A stretch of 64,000 bases of DNA from Planctomycetota bacterium (GTDB taxonomy: Bacteria > Planctomycetota > UBA1135 > GCA-002748355). Numbering within the stretch: the stretch's first letter is position 1; the number at the start of each line of letters is the position of its first letter. Location of the stretch: contig JALUUL010000010.1 of NCBI GenBank assembly GCA_027021385.1, positions 1 to 64,000 of the forward strand, written 5' to 3'. Shown here one piece after another: positions 25,787-35,159 of this stretch. The position numbers and the translations under genes were made by a program. The notes below the pieces were generated by a model that saw only the letters and a list, made by a program, of their open reading frames with translations, had not been told where the DNA came from and made no database searches.

Positions 25787-27388
25787 ATGGAACTGGACGT
25801 GGACCGCCCGCCGCCCCTGCCAGAGGACATCTTTGAGGAGGAAAGGAGGGTGGAGACCCGGCCGGCCTTCGACGGCGCACCTCCCGAACAGGGAGGTTGG
25901 GATCGGAGCAGCTTGTTCCTCCTGGCTGGCATGACGATTCTCTCGGGGATCCTGAGGCTCTATCACCTGGGTCTCTGGTCCTTCTGGGTCGACGAGGCGC
26001 ATACCCTTCGGGACGCCCTCCTGATCCCGATGGACGAGTTCCTGCAGACGACGCGGGGCCGATACCCCCTGGGCTTCCTCCTGATCCGCTGGCTCGCGCC
26101 GATCCTTCCCGGAGTAGGAGAGGGTGCCTTCCGGCTACCCTTCGCCTTCTTCGGCATCCTTTCGATTCCCTTGATGGCCGTCGTCGTCCGGCATCTTCTC
26201 GGGAGGGGGCCCGCCCTCGTCTCCGCCCTGATCCTCTGTCTCTCTCCCTGGCACATCTACTGGTCCCAGAACTGCAGGGTCTATTCCCTCGTGCTCTTCC
26301 TGGGACTTCTCGCGATCGGACTCTTCCAGGTCGGAGTCGAACGGGGGCGGCCGGTCCTCCTTCTCGGCTCCCTCCTGACCTCGCTGCTCGCAGGTCTCTC
26401 CCATCCCTCGGGCCTCTTCCTCCTTCCCGTCTTCGTCATCTACGTTCTTTCCTTCCGATTCCGGCTCGCGAAGCCCCCCGAGGCCTTCGACCGGAGAGCC
26501 TTCTGGAGCTTCATGCTCCCGGTGCTCCTGCTCGGCCTTCTAGCCATCCTCTTCTTCTGGGACGCGATCCGGGTCTTCCAGAGGGCCAAGGGGGGAGAGT
26601 CCTTCTTCCACCTTGTGAACACGACGGTGTTCTTCGTGCGGGTCCCCGTGCTTGTGGCCGCCCTGGGAGGCGCCTTCCTCCTCTGGAAACGCCGAGCCCG
26701 GTCGGGGTTCTTCCTGATTCTCCTGATCGCGGTCCCCGTCCTCGAGGCCTCCTTCGCCTCCCTCTTCATGAAGGCGACCGCGCAATACCTGTTCTTCACG
26801 CTTCCCGCCTGGTGCGCCCTCTCGGGCTATGGGGCCTATGAGATCACACGGTCCCTCAAGGTCGAGGGTCTGGGGAGACTCCTGATCCGGGCCTTGCCTC
26901 TGGGCATGCTGGTCCTCGACCTCGCGGCCGAGGACCACCTCTATTTCAACTACCGTTACGGCGACCGTCCGCGCTGGCGGGAGGCCGCGGACTACATCGA
27001 CCTCCACGCGGGGCACGAGGACCGGATCGCCAGCACGAATCAGCCGAGCATGGAGTGGTACTTGAACCCGAACGACCCGCAACTCGGAGTCCTGGCGATC
27101 CGCAATCCGGGCCGCCGGAGGGTCGAACAGCTCGCCGACTGGACGCTTCCGAATCTTCCTCGCTGGGTCGAGGAGGCGAAGGCCGACGGGAAGAGGGTCT
27201 GGCTCGTCATCACCGAGCCGGAGTTCTACGAGTGGGATCGCTCGAAGCGCTGGGATACCTGGGTGCGCGCCCGCTTCCACCAGGTCAAGCGCCTTCCGAA
27301 TTGGAACGGGCCCAAGGATATGACGATCCTCGTGTTCCGCTTCGACCCCGCAACGCCTGACCGGGAGAACGGTCGGGAGCGCCGATGA
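25787..27388 (+). CDS. GT39/ArnT-like membrane glycosyltransferase
   Basis: This 533-residue protein has a hydrophilic N-terminus of about 40 residues, then about 11-12 membrane helices and a C-terminal periplasmic segment (about 385-520). The first periplasmic loop has FWVDEAHTLRD with Asp69-Glu70, the catalytic DE motif of GT-C enzymes (PMT/ArnT, GT39/GT83), and RYPLGFLLIRW follows. It uses a polyprenyl-phosphate sugar donor to glycosylate protein or lipid on the outer face of the membrane. The exact donor and acceptor are unknown. Its stop overlaps the phosphatase start by 4 bp. Confidence 0.88.
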   Translation: MELDVDRPPPLPEDIFEEERRVETRPAFDGAPPEQGGWDRSSLFLLAGMTILSGILRLYHLGLWSFWVDEAHTLRDALLIPMDEFLQTTRGRYPLGFLLIRWLAPILPGVGEGAFRLPFAFFGILSIPLMAVVVRHLLGRGPALVSALILCLSPWHIYWSQNCRVYSLVLFLGLLAIGLFQVGVERGRPVLLLGSLLTSLLAGLSHPSGLFLLPVFVIYVLSFRFRLAKPPEAFDRRAFWSFMLPVLLLGLLAILFFWDAIRVFQRAKGGESFFHLVNTTVFFVRVPVLVAALGGAFLLWKRRARSGFFLILLIAVPVLEASFASLFMKATAQYLFFTLPAWCALSGYGAYEITRSLKVEGLGRLLIRALPLGMLVLDLAAEDHLYFNYRYGDRPRWREAADYIDLHAGHEDRIASTNQPSMEWYLNPNDPQLGVLAIRNPGRRRVEQLADWTLPNLPRWVEEAKADGKRVWLVITEPEFYEWDRSKRWDTWVRARFHQVKRLPNWNGPKDMTILVFRFDPATPDRENGRERR

Positions 27389-28029
27389 GGGCGACCCGGC
27401 TCCATTTCTGCAGGCACGGGGAGGTGGATCCGTCCTGGAGGGACCGGGTCTACGGAGGTCTCGACATCCCGCTCTCCGCGGAGGGGCGCGCCCGCTTCGA
27501 ACGACTCGCCCTCGCCCTCGCAGACCAGCCCTTCGACGCGGTCTATTCGAGCGACCTCGAACGAGCCCTGGTGGGTGCGCGCCTCCTCGCGGCCCCGAGG
27601 GGGCTCGAGGTGCGCGCCGACCCGAGGCTGCGCGAGATCGATCGGGGGCGCTGGGCGGGCAAGAGCTTCGACCGGATCGAGGAGGAGTGGCCGGGGGCCT
27701 GGGAGGCCTACCGGAGGGATCCCGACGGATACAGGGGACACGGCGGGGAATCTCATCGGGACCTCCTGGACCGTGTCCTCCCCTTCCTCGAGGAGGTCCT
27801 CGCCGAACATGAGGGGGGGATCGTGCTCCTCGTCTGCCACGGCCAGGTCATGCGGGCGGTCACCGCCCGCGTTCTCGGCATCCCCGGACCGCGGAGCCTC
27901 TCCTTGATGCATTCCTACGGGGGGTTGACGACGATCGACGTCTTCGAGGACGGGGAGTGGGTCGTGCAGGCGCTCAACGCGCCCGTCCTGCGTCCCGAAC
28001 CCTGGGGGGGGCGGACGACGAAGCCCTGA
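27385..28029 (+). CDS. histidine phosphatase superfamily protein (CobC/GpmB-like)
   Basis: This 214-residue cytosolic enzyme has the catalytic RHG at residues 10-12 (His11), Arg60 in SSDLERA, GGES at about 120-123 and the second catalytic His152 in CHGQ. This is the branch-1 histidine phosphatase fold. Substrates of such proteins include alpha-ribazole phosphate and phosphosugars, and none can be selected here. The ATG overlaps the preceding stop (ATGA), so it is translationally coupled to the glycosyltransferase, which may hint at a phosphosugar substrate. Confidence 0.9.
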   Translation: MRATRLHFCRHGEVDPSWRDRVYGGLDIPLSAEGRARFERLALALADQPFDAVYSSDLERALVGARLLAAPRGLEVRADPRLREIDRGRWAGKSFDRIEEEWPGAWEAYRRDPDGYRGHGGESHRDLLDRVLPFLEEVLAEHEGGIVLLVCHGQVMRAVTARVLGIPGPRSLSLMHSYGGLTTIDVFEDGEWVVQALNAPVLRPEPWGGRTTKP

Positions 28030-28161
28030 GCTTTCCACATCCCGCGACCCTTTTTCACGCCGACCGCTCGGCGCGATGCTGGCCCCCGCGCCCCGCACGG
28101 CTAGAATTCCCGCCTTTTCCCCGGGCCCCTGCTCGAACCCGTTATCTCCACGAGGACCTCG

Positions 28162-30468
28162 ATGAGCGACGTCAAAGCGCTGTTTCCGCTCGAAGATCTT
28201 GCCAAGGACTATGGCAGGATGGACAGGTTCCGGCTCTTCGCCGACCAGTTCATCGACATCATGTTGAACCACAGGCAGAGCGGACATCCCGGGGGGTCCC
28301 GCTCGAAGGTCCACATGATGACCGCCCTGATGACGAGCGGGGCGATGCGCTGGGACGTCCGGGATCCAACGCGTCCTTTCGCCGACCGTTTCGTCCTGAT
28401 CGCAGGCCATTGCATCCCGCTCGTCTACGCCTGCCTCTCCGTCGTCAACCAGGCGATGAAATTGCGCTACGAGTGGACCGGGGACGAGCGCTTCCGTGTC
28501 CATGGAGGAGAGTCGCGGATCCTCCTTCCCGAGGACCTGCTCACGCTCCGGCGGAACGGCGGACTCCCGGGGCATGCGGAGTTCGAGGGGAAGACCCTGT
28601 TCATCAAGTTCAACACCGGTCCGTCCGGACACGGGGCCCCGGCGGCCGCCGGGGAAGCCCTTGCGCTCAAGCACGCGGGCTGCGGCGAGGTCCGAGTCTT
28701 CGCGATCGAGGGGGAGGGAGGGCACAGCGCCGGCTGTCACCATGAGACGAAAAACACGGCCTACGGACTCGGACTCTCGAACCTCGTCTATCTTTTCGAC
28801 TGGAACGACTACGGCATCGACCCGACGCCCCATTCGAGGGTCGTGCACGGGAATCCTGAGGATTGGTTCCGGCCCTACGGTTTCCACGTCGCGGGAACGG
28901 AGAGGGGGAGCGACTTCTCAGGGGTCGTTCCCGCCCTCTACGAGGCGGTCTATGGGGATGCGCCGAAGGACGCTCCCCGCATGGCCTGGTTCAAGACCGT
29001 CAAGGGGCGCGGATACGGGGTGACCGGAAACAAGTCCCATGGAGCGGCGCACAAGAGGAACAGCCCTCTCTTCTGGGAGACCAAGAAGGAGTTCCAGGAT
29101 TTCTACGGAGTGCGTTTCGAGGGCTTCGGCGAGGGCGACCCGGGCATGCCCGCCGCGACCGAGCAGGCCGCGAGCCATATCCGGACCGTCTGCGAGGCCA
29201 TGGCCCAGGACCGCGAGTTCGTCGAGTGGTTGACCGACCGCCTCGTCGCGATCGCGGAGACGGTGCCCGACAGAATCGAGGGGATCCGGGTCGATCCCGC
29301 CGTCGACCTTCTCGCCGACGATCCCATCTTCACCGATCTCGAGAATCTGCCCCCGGAACTCTTCGTCGATCCCGGAACGAAGGCGCCGAACCGGAAGGGG
29401 CTCGAGAAGTTCGGGGCATGGTGGAACTCCTACGCCCTGTCGAAGTACGGGCGTCCGATCGTTATCGCGATGTCCGCGGACCTTGCGGAATCGACGAACA
29501 TCGCCGGTTTCATGAAGGACTTCGGGGACGCGAAAGGCAGCGGTTGGTACGACCGGGAGGAGAATCCCGGAGGCGCTCTCCTTCCCCAGCAGATCACGGA
29601 GTTCACGAACGCAGGCCTCTGCGCGGGAATGGCCTCCGTCAACCTGGCCGCCGATCCCGAGAAGAAGTTTGCGGGGTTCATCGGGGCCTGCTCCACCTAC
29701 GGGTCGTTCTCCTATCTCAAGTACGGACTTGTCCGCCTCTTCTCGCAGCTCAGCCAGGACTGCGACTTGAAGACCGGCAGGATCCTGTGGATCGCGGGGC
29801 ACTCGGGGCCCGAGACGGCCGAGGATTCCCGGACCCACTTCGGGATCTTCGCGCCGGGGGTCACGCAGCTCTTCCCGGACGGCCAGATCGTCAATCTCCA
29901 TCCCTGGGAACACAACGAGGTCGCCCCGGCCCTCGTTGCGGCCTTCAAGACCGGGGTTCCGGTCATCGCCCTGCACCTGACCCGTCCGCCGGTCGAGATT
30001 CCGGACCGGCGGAAGCTCGGCATGGATTCCCATCTGGCCGCCGCGAGGGGTGCCTACGTCCTGCGGCGACCGGACGACCGTCCGGTCGAGGGCACCGTCC
30101 TCGTGCAGGGGACGAGCGCCGTGGAGAGTGTCGTCCGGCTCCTGCCGTGGTTCGCCTCCGAAGGTCCGAACGTCAAGATCGTTTGTTGCATCTCCTACGA
30201 GTTGTTCCGGATGCAGGATGAGGAATACCGAGAGGAGATCCTGCCCGAGCGGGAGTGGTACGGTTCGATGATGATTGCGACCCAGGCCCGGCGGATCGTG
30301 CGCGACTGGATTCCCGATCGGCGACTCGAGGAGTTCGCCCTTACCCCCGATCACGACGACCGCTGGAGAACGGGAGGATCCCTCGAGGAGATCGTCGCCG
30401 AATCCCATCTAGATCCCGATTCGATCCGCGAAGGGATTCTCCGTTACGTGGAGGCCTACGGCCACTGA
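28162..30468 (+). CDS. transketolase-like ThDP enzyme, atypical long form
   Basis: This 768-residue protein (classic transketolases have about 660) has transketolase landmarks: SGHPGG at 40-45, AGHC at 81-84, GPSGHG at 153-158, a ThDP/metal region EGEGG ending in WND (about 183-216), DLAESTNI, ITEFTNAGLCAGMA with the catalytic Glu, and a THFGI His motif. The metal-binding Asp of GDG is Glu185 here; Asn215 is retained. The likely reaction is transfer of a two-carbon ketol unit between sugar phosphates, but the altered motif and extra length leave substrate choice open. ACGAGGACC precedes the ATG. A TAGAAT hexamer at 28102-28107 may be its -10. Confidence 0.85.
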   Translation: MSDVKALFPLEDLAKDYGRMDRFRLFADQFIDIMLNHRQSGHPGGSRSKVHMMTALMTSGAMRWDVRDPTRPFADRFVLIAGHCIPLVYACLSVVNQAMKLRYEWTGDERFRVHGGESRILLPEDLLTLRRNGGLPGHAEFEGKTLFIKFNTGPSGHGAPAAAGEALALKHAGCGEVRVFAIEGEGGHSAGCHHETKNTAYGLGLSNLVYLFDWNDYGIDPTPHSRVVHGNPEDWFRPYGFHVAGTERGSDFSGVVPALYEAVYGDAPKDAPRMAWFKTVKGRGYGVTGNKSHGAAHKRNSPLFWETKKEFQDFYGVRFEGFGEGDPGMPAATEQAASHIRTVCEAMAQDREFVEWLTDRLVAIAETVPDRIEGIRVDPAVDLLADDPIFTDLENLPPELFVDPGTKAPNRKGLEKFGAWWNSYALSKYGRPIVIAMSADLAESTNIAGFMKDFGDAKGSGWYDREENPGGALLPQQITEFTNAGLCAGMASVNLAADPEKKFAGFIGACSTYGSFSYLKYGLVRLFSQLSQDCDLKTGRILWIAGHSGPETAEDSRTHFGIFAPGVTQLFPDGQIVNLHPWEHNEVAPALVAAFKTGVPVIALHLTRPPVEIPDRRKLGMDSHLAAARGAYVLRRPDDRPVEGTVLVQGTSAVESVVRLLPWFASEGPNVKIVCCISYELFRMQDEEYREEILPEREWYGSMMIATQARRIVRDWIPDRRLEEFALTPDHDDRWRTGGSLEEIVAESHLDPDSIREGILRYVEAYGH

Positions 30469-30496
30469 GGTCTACCCGCGGGGGGGCGGGGAGGGC

Positions 30497-30502
30497 TAGA
30501 CT
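30497..30502 (+). promoter_or_regulatory. -10-like hexamer TAGACT, 9 nt before ATG
   Basis: TAGACT (in GGGCTAGACTC) lies 9 nt before the ATG at 30512, with no Shine-Dalgarno between. It resembles the hexamers in front of 25787 and 37262. No -35 is evident. Confidence 0.4.
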
Positions 30503-30511
30503 CTGACCCCC

Positions 30512-32095
30512 ATGACGGAATCCCGCGCGCAGTGGAAGTCCAAGATGGGCTTCATCCTGGCGGCCTCGGGGTCGGCCATCGGGCTGGGGAACATCGTGAT
30601 GTTCTCCTCGAACGCCTACCGTTTCGGGGGAGGGGCCTTCTATCTCCCGTATTTCATCGCGCTCTTCCTGGTCGGCATGCCGGTCATGGTCGCGGAGTTC
30701 GGGTTGGGAGCCTCGACGAGGAAGAGCTTCCCCCTCGCGATGCGGGTCGCGGGTGGGCGGGCCGGGGAGTTCGCGGGTTGGTTCGCGATCCTGAACGCCG
30801 GGTTCATCACGATGTACTACATCACGATCCTCGGCTGGGTCGCGGGGATGGCCTGGGGCGCTCTGACGACGGACGTGACGGCCTCCTTCGGGGCCTCCGC
30901 GAAACCGCCCTTCTTCGACTCCTTCAAGATGACCTACGGCCCCTTCTTCGGGGTGGTCCTCGTCTGGATCCTGAATCTCCTGATCGTCAGCCGGGGGACG
31001 AAGTCGATCGAGCCCGTCGTCAAGGTCTTCCTGCCCCTGATGTGGCTCGCGATGATCGTTCTCGTCTTCGTCGGCATGTCCCTGCCGGGAGGCTTCGAGG
31101 GGGTCAAGGTGCTGTTCACCCCGCAGCCGGAGGTCCTCGGCGATCTCTCGGTCTGGCAGGGGGCGTTGAGCCAGATGTTCTTCTCCCTTTCGCTCGGTTT
31201 CGGCGTCATGACGGCTTACGCGAGCTACCTTCCGAAGGATTCCGACCTGACGCACAACGCGGTCACGACCTCCCTCTTGAACTGCGGCTTCGAGTGGATC
31301 GCCGGGGTCGCGGTCTTCTCGATCCTGTTCTCTTTCGCGATCGCACCGAGTTCCTCGACGATCGCGATGATGTTCTACGTCGTTCCGGCCGGCATCGCCG
31401 CGATGCCCTTCGCTGCGAAGGCCTTCGCGATCGGCTTCTTCCTCCTGCTCCTGGTCGCAGGCCTGACCTCGAGCATCTCCCTCCTGGAAGCCCTCGTGGC
31501 GGCGGGGCAGGACAAATTCCGCCTGCCGAGGTGGCGGACGCTCGCGATCTTCGGGACGGTGGGGGTCATCGGATCGCTCGTCTTCGCCCTTCCGGCCGCC
31601 GCGCTTCCGGGACTGCCGCTGGGGCTCTGGCTTCTCGACCTGACCGACCACTGGGCCTTCGGTTACGGACTCCTGATCGTCGGACTCGTCGAATGCATCG
31701 TCATCGGGTGGGTCGTCGGCAGCGGACGGATCCGGGACTTCGTCAATGCGAACAGCCGGTTCCGTCTGGGTGTCTGGTTCGACCTGCTCCTCAGGTTCGT
31801 GATTCCCGGGCTTCTCCTGATGATCCTGATCTCGGCCGTCTCCCAAGGAGAGGCGGGAGGGCTCTACGGCACGAAGACCGATTTCTCGAAGACCGAGGGG
31901 ATTCTCGGTTCCTTCCTGCGCGTCTCTCCCTGGGTCGTCTTCCTGGTCTGGATGCTCGGGGGGGGCGGGCTTGCCTGGTGGCTCTCCGGCCGGAGGGGAG
32001 TCGAGGAGGGGCTTCCCGATCTGGAGGCTCCTCTTCCCTCGGGGCCGGGAGTTCGTTCCGCGGGGGAGGGGACGGCAGGGGAGGTCGATTCATGA
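30512..32095 (+). CDS. neurotransmitter:sodium symporter (NSS/SNF) family transporter
   Basis: This 527-residue protein has about 12 membrane helices. Helix 1 carries GFILAASGSAIGLGNI, the Na+/substrate-binding unwound segment of the LeuT fold, and helix 6 carries FFSLSLGFGVMTAYASY. It imports an amino acid or related compound with Na+; the substrate is unknown. Its stop overlaps the start of a small membrane protein by 4 bp, and a second small protein follows. Some bacterial NSS transporters, such as MetP of Corynebacterium, need small subunits, so these may be partners. Confidence 0.93.
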   Translation: MTESRAQWKSKMGFILAASGSAIGLGNIVMFSSNAYRFGGGAFYLPYFIALFLVGMPVMVAEFGLGASTRKSFPLAMRVAGGRAGEFAGWFAILNAGFITMYYITILGWVAGMAWGALTTDVTASFGASAKPPFFDSFKMTYGPFFGVVLVWILNLLIVSRGTKSIEPVVKVFLPLMWLAMIVLVFVGMSLPGGFEGVKVLFTPQPEVLGDLSVWQGALSQMFFSLSLGFGVMTAYASYLPKDSDLTHNAVTTSLLNCGFEWIAGVAVFSILFSFAIAPSSSTIAMMFYVVPAGIAAMPFAAKAFAIGFFLLLLVAGLTSSISLLEALVAAGQDKFRLPRWRTLAIFGTVGVIGSLVFALPAAALPGLPLGLWLLDLTDHWAFGYGLLIVGLVECIVIGWVVGSGRIRDFVNANSRFRLGVWFDLLLRFVIPGLLLMILISAVSQGEAGGLYGTKTDFSKTEGILGSFLRVSPWVVFLVWMLGGGGLAWWLSGRRGVEEGLPDLEAPLPSGPGVRSAGEGTAGEVDS

Positions 32096-32547
32096 TCCGT
32101 TTCCTTCTCGTCTCGGTTCTTCTCGCCGCGGGGCTCCGGGCCCAGGGCTTTGAGATCACGGACTACGCCCCCCGCGAGGACCGCTTCCTCGTCGTCGGGA
32201 GGGAGACGCAGCTCCGCTGGCGGGGTGAGGATCCGAGCATCGTGGTTCGGGCCGTCTACAGGCCGGGTTCGAAGGTCGAAAAGGTCGAGGAACTCGGAGG
32301 CGGAGGAGGGGAGGTCTACTGGACCCCGACCGCGCCCGGGCTCGTCAAGCTGAGCGTCTACCGGCTCACGAAGGGGAAGGATGGGAAGACCACGGAAACC
32401 GAGATCGACAAGGAGTTCGTCTCGGTGAAGTTCGGCGGAGGATTCCCTCTCGGAATCGTCGTCATGTTCCTGGCGGGCCTGATCCTCTTCGGGGGGGCGG
32501 GCTGGTCGATTCGCGCCCTTCTCCGTGCGTCAGAGCCTCGAGCTTGA
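32092..32547 (+). CDS. small exported protein with C-terminal membrane anchor
   Basis: This 151-residue protein has an N-terminal signal (residues 3-17, ending LRAQG), a beta-rich domain (about 20-120) with a Gly-rich loop, and a C-terminal helix (about 122-143). It starts at an ATG overlapping the transporter stop (ATGA). The N-terminus would be outside and the short tail cytoplasmic. No family is recognised. Position suggests an accessory subunit of the NSS transporter. Confidence 0.75.
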   Translation: MIRFLLVSVLLAAGLRAQGFEITDYAPREDRFLVVGRETQLRWRGEDPSIVVRAVYRPGSKVEKVEELGGGGGEVYWTPTAPGLVKLSVYRLTKGKDGKTTETEIDKEFVSVKFGGGFPLGIVVMFLAGLILFGGAGWSIRALLRASEPRA

Positions 32548-32881
32548 CCCCCTGCGCCCGACGGCCGGGGACCGCTGCCTCGTGCGGATCCGGGCCGAGA
32601 GCGCGGGATTGATCGGGGAGGTCTTCGACCAAGGGGGCCGGCTCGTCCTGCGCACTCCTCCCTCCGGCAGGGACGGCGTCCTGCGATTCGAAGCGCCCGA
32701 GGCGGGGCGCTACGAACTCGTCGTGGGGATCGGAGGGGTTCCCCATCGGCTGGTTTTCGACGTTTCGGCGGAGCGCCCCCTTCCCTGGCTGCCCGCCGTC
32801 CTGGCTCTTGCGATCCTGGGTTTCGGGGTCGCCCTCCGCCTCCGCCGTTTTGGGTCTCAGACCGGCCGGAAACTTTCGTAG
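32525..32881 (+). CDS. small protein with C-terminal transmembrane helix
   Basis: This 118-residue protein has a GTG start overlapping the preceding gene by 23 bp. Residues 1-80 look like one beta-sandwich domain (GDRCLVRIRAESAGLIGEV, GRYELVVGIGG), and residues about 86-104 form a membrane helix followed by LRLRRF. There is no signal peptide, so topology is unclear. It resembles the previous protein in layout (beta domain then helix). It converges with mqnE, overlapping its end by 25 bp. Confidence 0.65.
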   Translation: MRQSLELDPLRPTAGDRCLVRIRAESAGLIGEVFDQGGRLVLRTPPSGRDGVLRFEAPEAGRYELVVGIGGVPHRLVFDVSAERPLPWLPAVLALAILGFGVALRLRRFGSQTGRKLS

Positions 32882-33975
32882 GTCGTGTCTCTGAGCACGG
32901 GCTCGAAACCCGCGCCGCGGATCAGGCGCACGAGTTCGTCCCGGGGGAGGAGCATCGGGGCCGAGGTCCCCGCGTCGTGCGTGATGCGTTCCTCGGTCAC
33001 CGTGCCGTCCAGATCGTTCGCGCCGAAGGAGAGCGCCGTCTGCGCGACCCGCGGAGTCATCATGACCCAGTAGGCCTTGATGTTCGGGATGTTGTCGAGC
33101 ATGAGTCTCGAGACCGCGATCTGCCGGAGATCGTTCCACCCCGTCGTGACCTTGCCGTAATTCCGCAGGGCCGTGTTGTACGGCCAGAAGGCGAGGGGGA
33201 TGAAGGTCATGAATCCCCCCGTTTCGTCCTGGAGCCGCCGGAGCCGGCAGAGGTGTTCGACCCGCTCCTCGACCCGCTCGACGTGGCCGTAGAGCATCGT
33301 CGCGTTCATCTTGAAACCGTGCGTCTGGACCTTGCGCGCGGTCTCCAGCCATTCTTCGGGGCCGATCTTTTCCCGGAAGACCGCCTTGTGGATGCGCGTC
33401 GCGAGGATCTCCGCTCCCCCGCCGGGACAGGAGCCGAGGCCCGCCTCGCGCAGATCCTCGAAGACCCGGTCCTCGCTCTTCCCGGAGATCTTCAGGATGT
33501 GGTCGATCTCGACCATCGTGAAGGCCTTGACATGGATGTCCGGCTTCGCGCGCTTGGCGGCCCGAACGATGTCGAGGTAGTAGTCGTAGTCGAGGTCGGG
33601 GTGGATGCCCGCGACCATGTGCACCTCCGAGAGGTCGCTGTCCGCGACAGCGGAGATGCGCGCGTGGACGTCCTCCGGAGTCATCAGGTAGGCGCGGTCC
33701 TCGCCGGGCTTCGCGGCGAAGGCGCAAAACTTGCAGGAGTAGAGGCAGACGTTCGTGTAGTCGAGGTGCAGGTTGATGTTGAAATAGGCCTTCCGCCCGT
33801 GCTTCCTCGTCCTGACCTCATGGGCGAGGGCTCCGACGGCGGCCAGGTCCGGGTGGCGGTAGAGACGCACGCCGTCCTCGAAGTCCAGGCGCTCGCCTCT
33901 CTCGATCTTGTCCCGGATGTCCGCCAGGTCCGAGCCCTCGAGGAGGCGGTCGAGCCCCTCGACCACGGCGCTCAC
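32857..33975 (-). CDS. mqnE: aminofutalosine synthase (radical SAM), futalosine menaquinone pathway
   Basis: From the GTG at 33975, preceded by GGGAGG, the protein has 372 residues. The radical-SAM cluster motif CLYSCKFC has Cys77, Cys81 and Cys84. MqnE-type segments follow: EVHMVAGIHPDL, the GGGAEI motif after LGSCP, and FMTFIPLAFWP. MqnE condenses the chorismate-derived enolpyruvyl benzoate with adenosine, using SAM, to give aminofutalosine. The start codon overlaps the mqnC stop (GTGA), so the two are translationally coupled. The N-terminal start is also supported by the domain beginning GLDRLLEGSDLADI. Confidence 0.93.
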   Translation of the reverse strand: MSAVVEGLDRLLEGSDLADIRDKIERGERLDFEDGVRLYRHPDLAAVGALAHEVRTRKHGRKAYFNINLHLDYTNVCLYSCKFCAFAAKPGEDRAYLMTPEDVHARISAVADSDLSEVHMVAGIHPDLDYDYYLDIVRAAKRAKPDIHVKAFTMVEIDHILKISGKSEDRVFEDLREAGLGSCPGGGAEILATRIHKAVFREKIGPEEWLETARKVQTHGFKMNATMLYGHVERVEERVEHLCRLRRLQDETGGFMTFIPLAFWPYNTALRNYGKVTTGWNDLRQIAVSRLMLDNIPNIKAYWVMMTPRVAQTALSFGANDLDGTVTEERITHDAGTSAPMLLPRDELVRLIRGAGFEPVLRDTTYESFRPV

Positions 33976-35132
33976 GAGACCGCCTCCCGGCTTCGGACCG
34001 TTCCATGGCCCATGGGCCGCACGCCGGTTCCCGGAAGGGGACGGTTCTCCTCGTCGAGGATCCGGTAGAGCATGTCCCGTCTCCTCGGGATGAAGCCCGC
34101 GTCCTCGATATGGCGCTCGATCTCTTCGAGGGTCGTCATGTTGTCGCAGCCGGCCGAACTGACGACGTTCTCCTCGAGCATCGCGGAACCGAAGTCGTTG
34201 GCCCCCATGCCGAGCCCGATTTGGCAGATCTTGATGCCCTGCGTGACCCAGGAACTCTGGATGTTCTCGATGTTGTGCAGGTAGATCCGGGAGAAGGCGA
34301 GCATCCGGAGGTATTCGGCAGCGGTGGCCTTTCCGCCTCCTTCCCGTCTCCATTCGGTCTCCATCGGCGTGTGGTCGGGTTGGAAGGTCCAGGGGATGAA
34401 GGCCGTGAACACCCCGCACTCCTCCTGGAGGGCCCGGATCCTCTCGAGGTGTTCGACGCGCTCTCTCGGAGTCTCGACCGTCCCGAACATCATCGTGGCC
34501 GTCGTCCTCATCCCGAGATCCGCGGCCTGCCGCATGACTTCGAGCCATTCCTCGGCCGAGGCCTTCTTCGGGGCGATCCGCCCGCGCACGCGGTCGACGA
34601 GAATCTCGGCGCCGCCTCCCGGCATCGAATCGAGCCCCGCTTCCTGGAGCGTGCGGAGGACTTCGCGGGGGGTGCATTTCCCCAACTTCGCGAGATGGAC
34701 GATCTCGGGAGGGCTCATGCCGTGGATCCAGATGTCGGGGTGCCGGCTCTTGATCCGGCGGAAGAGATCCGCGAACCAATCGACCTTCAGGCCGGGGTGG
34801 TGGCCTCCCTGGAGGAGGAGCTGGACCCCGCCGGCCTCCTTCAGTCCGCGGATCTTGGCCTCCAGTTCCTCGTCGTCGAGGACGTAGGCCTCCTTGTGGC
34901 CCGGGCGGCGGTAGAACGCGCAGAAACCGCAGTCGGTGACGCAGACGTTCGTCGGATTCACGTTGCGGTCGACGATGTAGGTGACGATTCCGTCGTCGTG
35001 GAAGCGCTTCCGGACCCTGTCGGCGAGCATGCCGAGGATCGGGAGTTCGGCCTCGAGATAGAGTTCGAGTCCTTCCTCCGGATCCAGCGGAAGACCGTCC
35101 AGGACCTTGTTTATGCTTGCAGCGAGGGCCAT
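33972..35132 (-). CDS. mqnC: cyclic dehypoxanthinyl futalosine synthase (radical SAM)
   Basis: This 386-residue protein has the cluster motif CVTDCGFC (Cys64, Cys68, Cys71). Diagnostic MqnC segments are YRRPGHKEAYVL, LLLQGGHHPGLKVDWF, MPGGGAEIL and FIPWTFQPDHTPM. It cyclises dehypoxanthine futalosine in the futalosine route to menaquinone. AAGGAAC precedes the ATG at 35132. The gene is the first of the mqnC-mqnE operon and divergent from glyS. Other pathway genes (mqnA, mqnB, mqnD) are not in this window. Confidence 0.94.
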   Translation of the reverse strand: MALAASINKVLDGLPLDPEEGLELYLEAELPILGMLADRVRKRFHDDGIVTYIVDRNVNPTNVCVTDCGFCAFYRRPGHKEAYVLDDEELEAKIRGLKEAGGVQLLLQGGHHPGLKVDWFADLFRRIKSRHPDIWIHGMSPPEIVHLAKLGKCTPREVLRTLQEAGLDSMPGGGAEILVDRVRGRIAPKKASAEEWLEVMRQAADLGMRTTATMMFGTVETPRERVEHLERIRALQEECGVFTAFIPWTFQPDHTPMETEWRREGGGKATAAEYLRMLAFSRIYLHNIENIQSSWVTQGIKICQIGLGMGANDFGSAMLEENVVSSAGCDNMTTLEEIERHIEDAGFIPRRRDMLYRILDEENRPLPGTGVRPMGHGTVRSREAVS

Positions 35133-35159
35133 CGACTTGTTCCTTGTGGGGCTCGAGGT

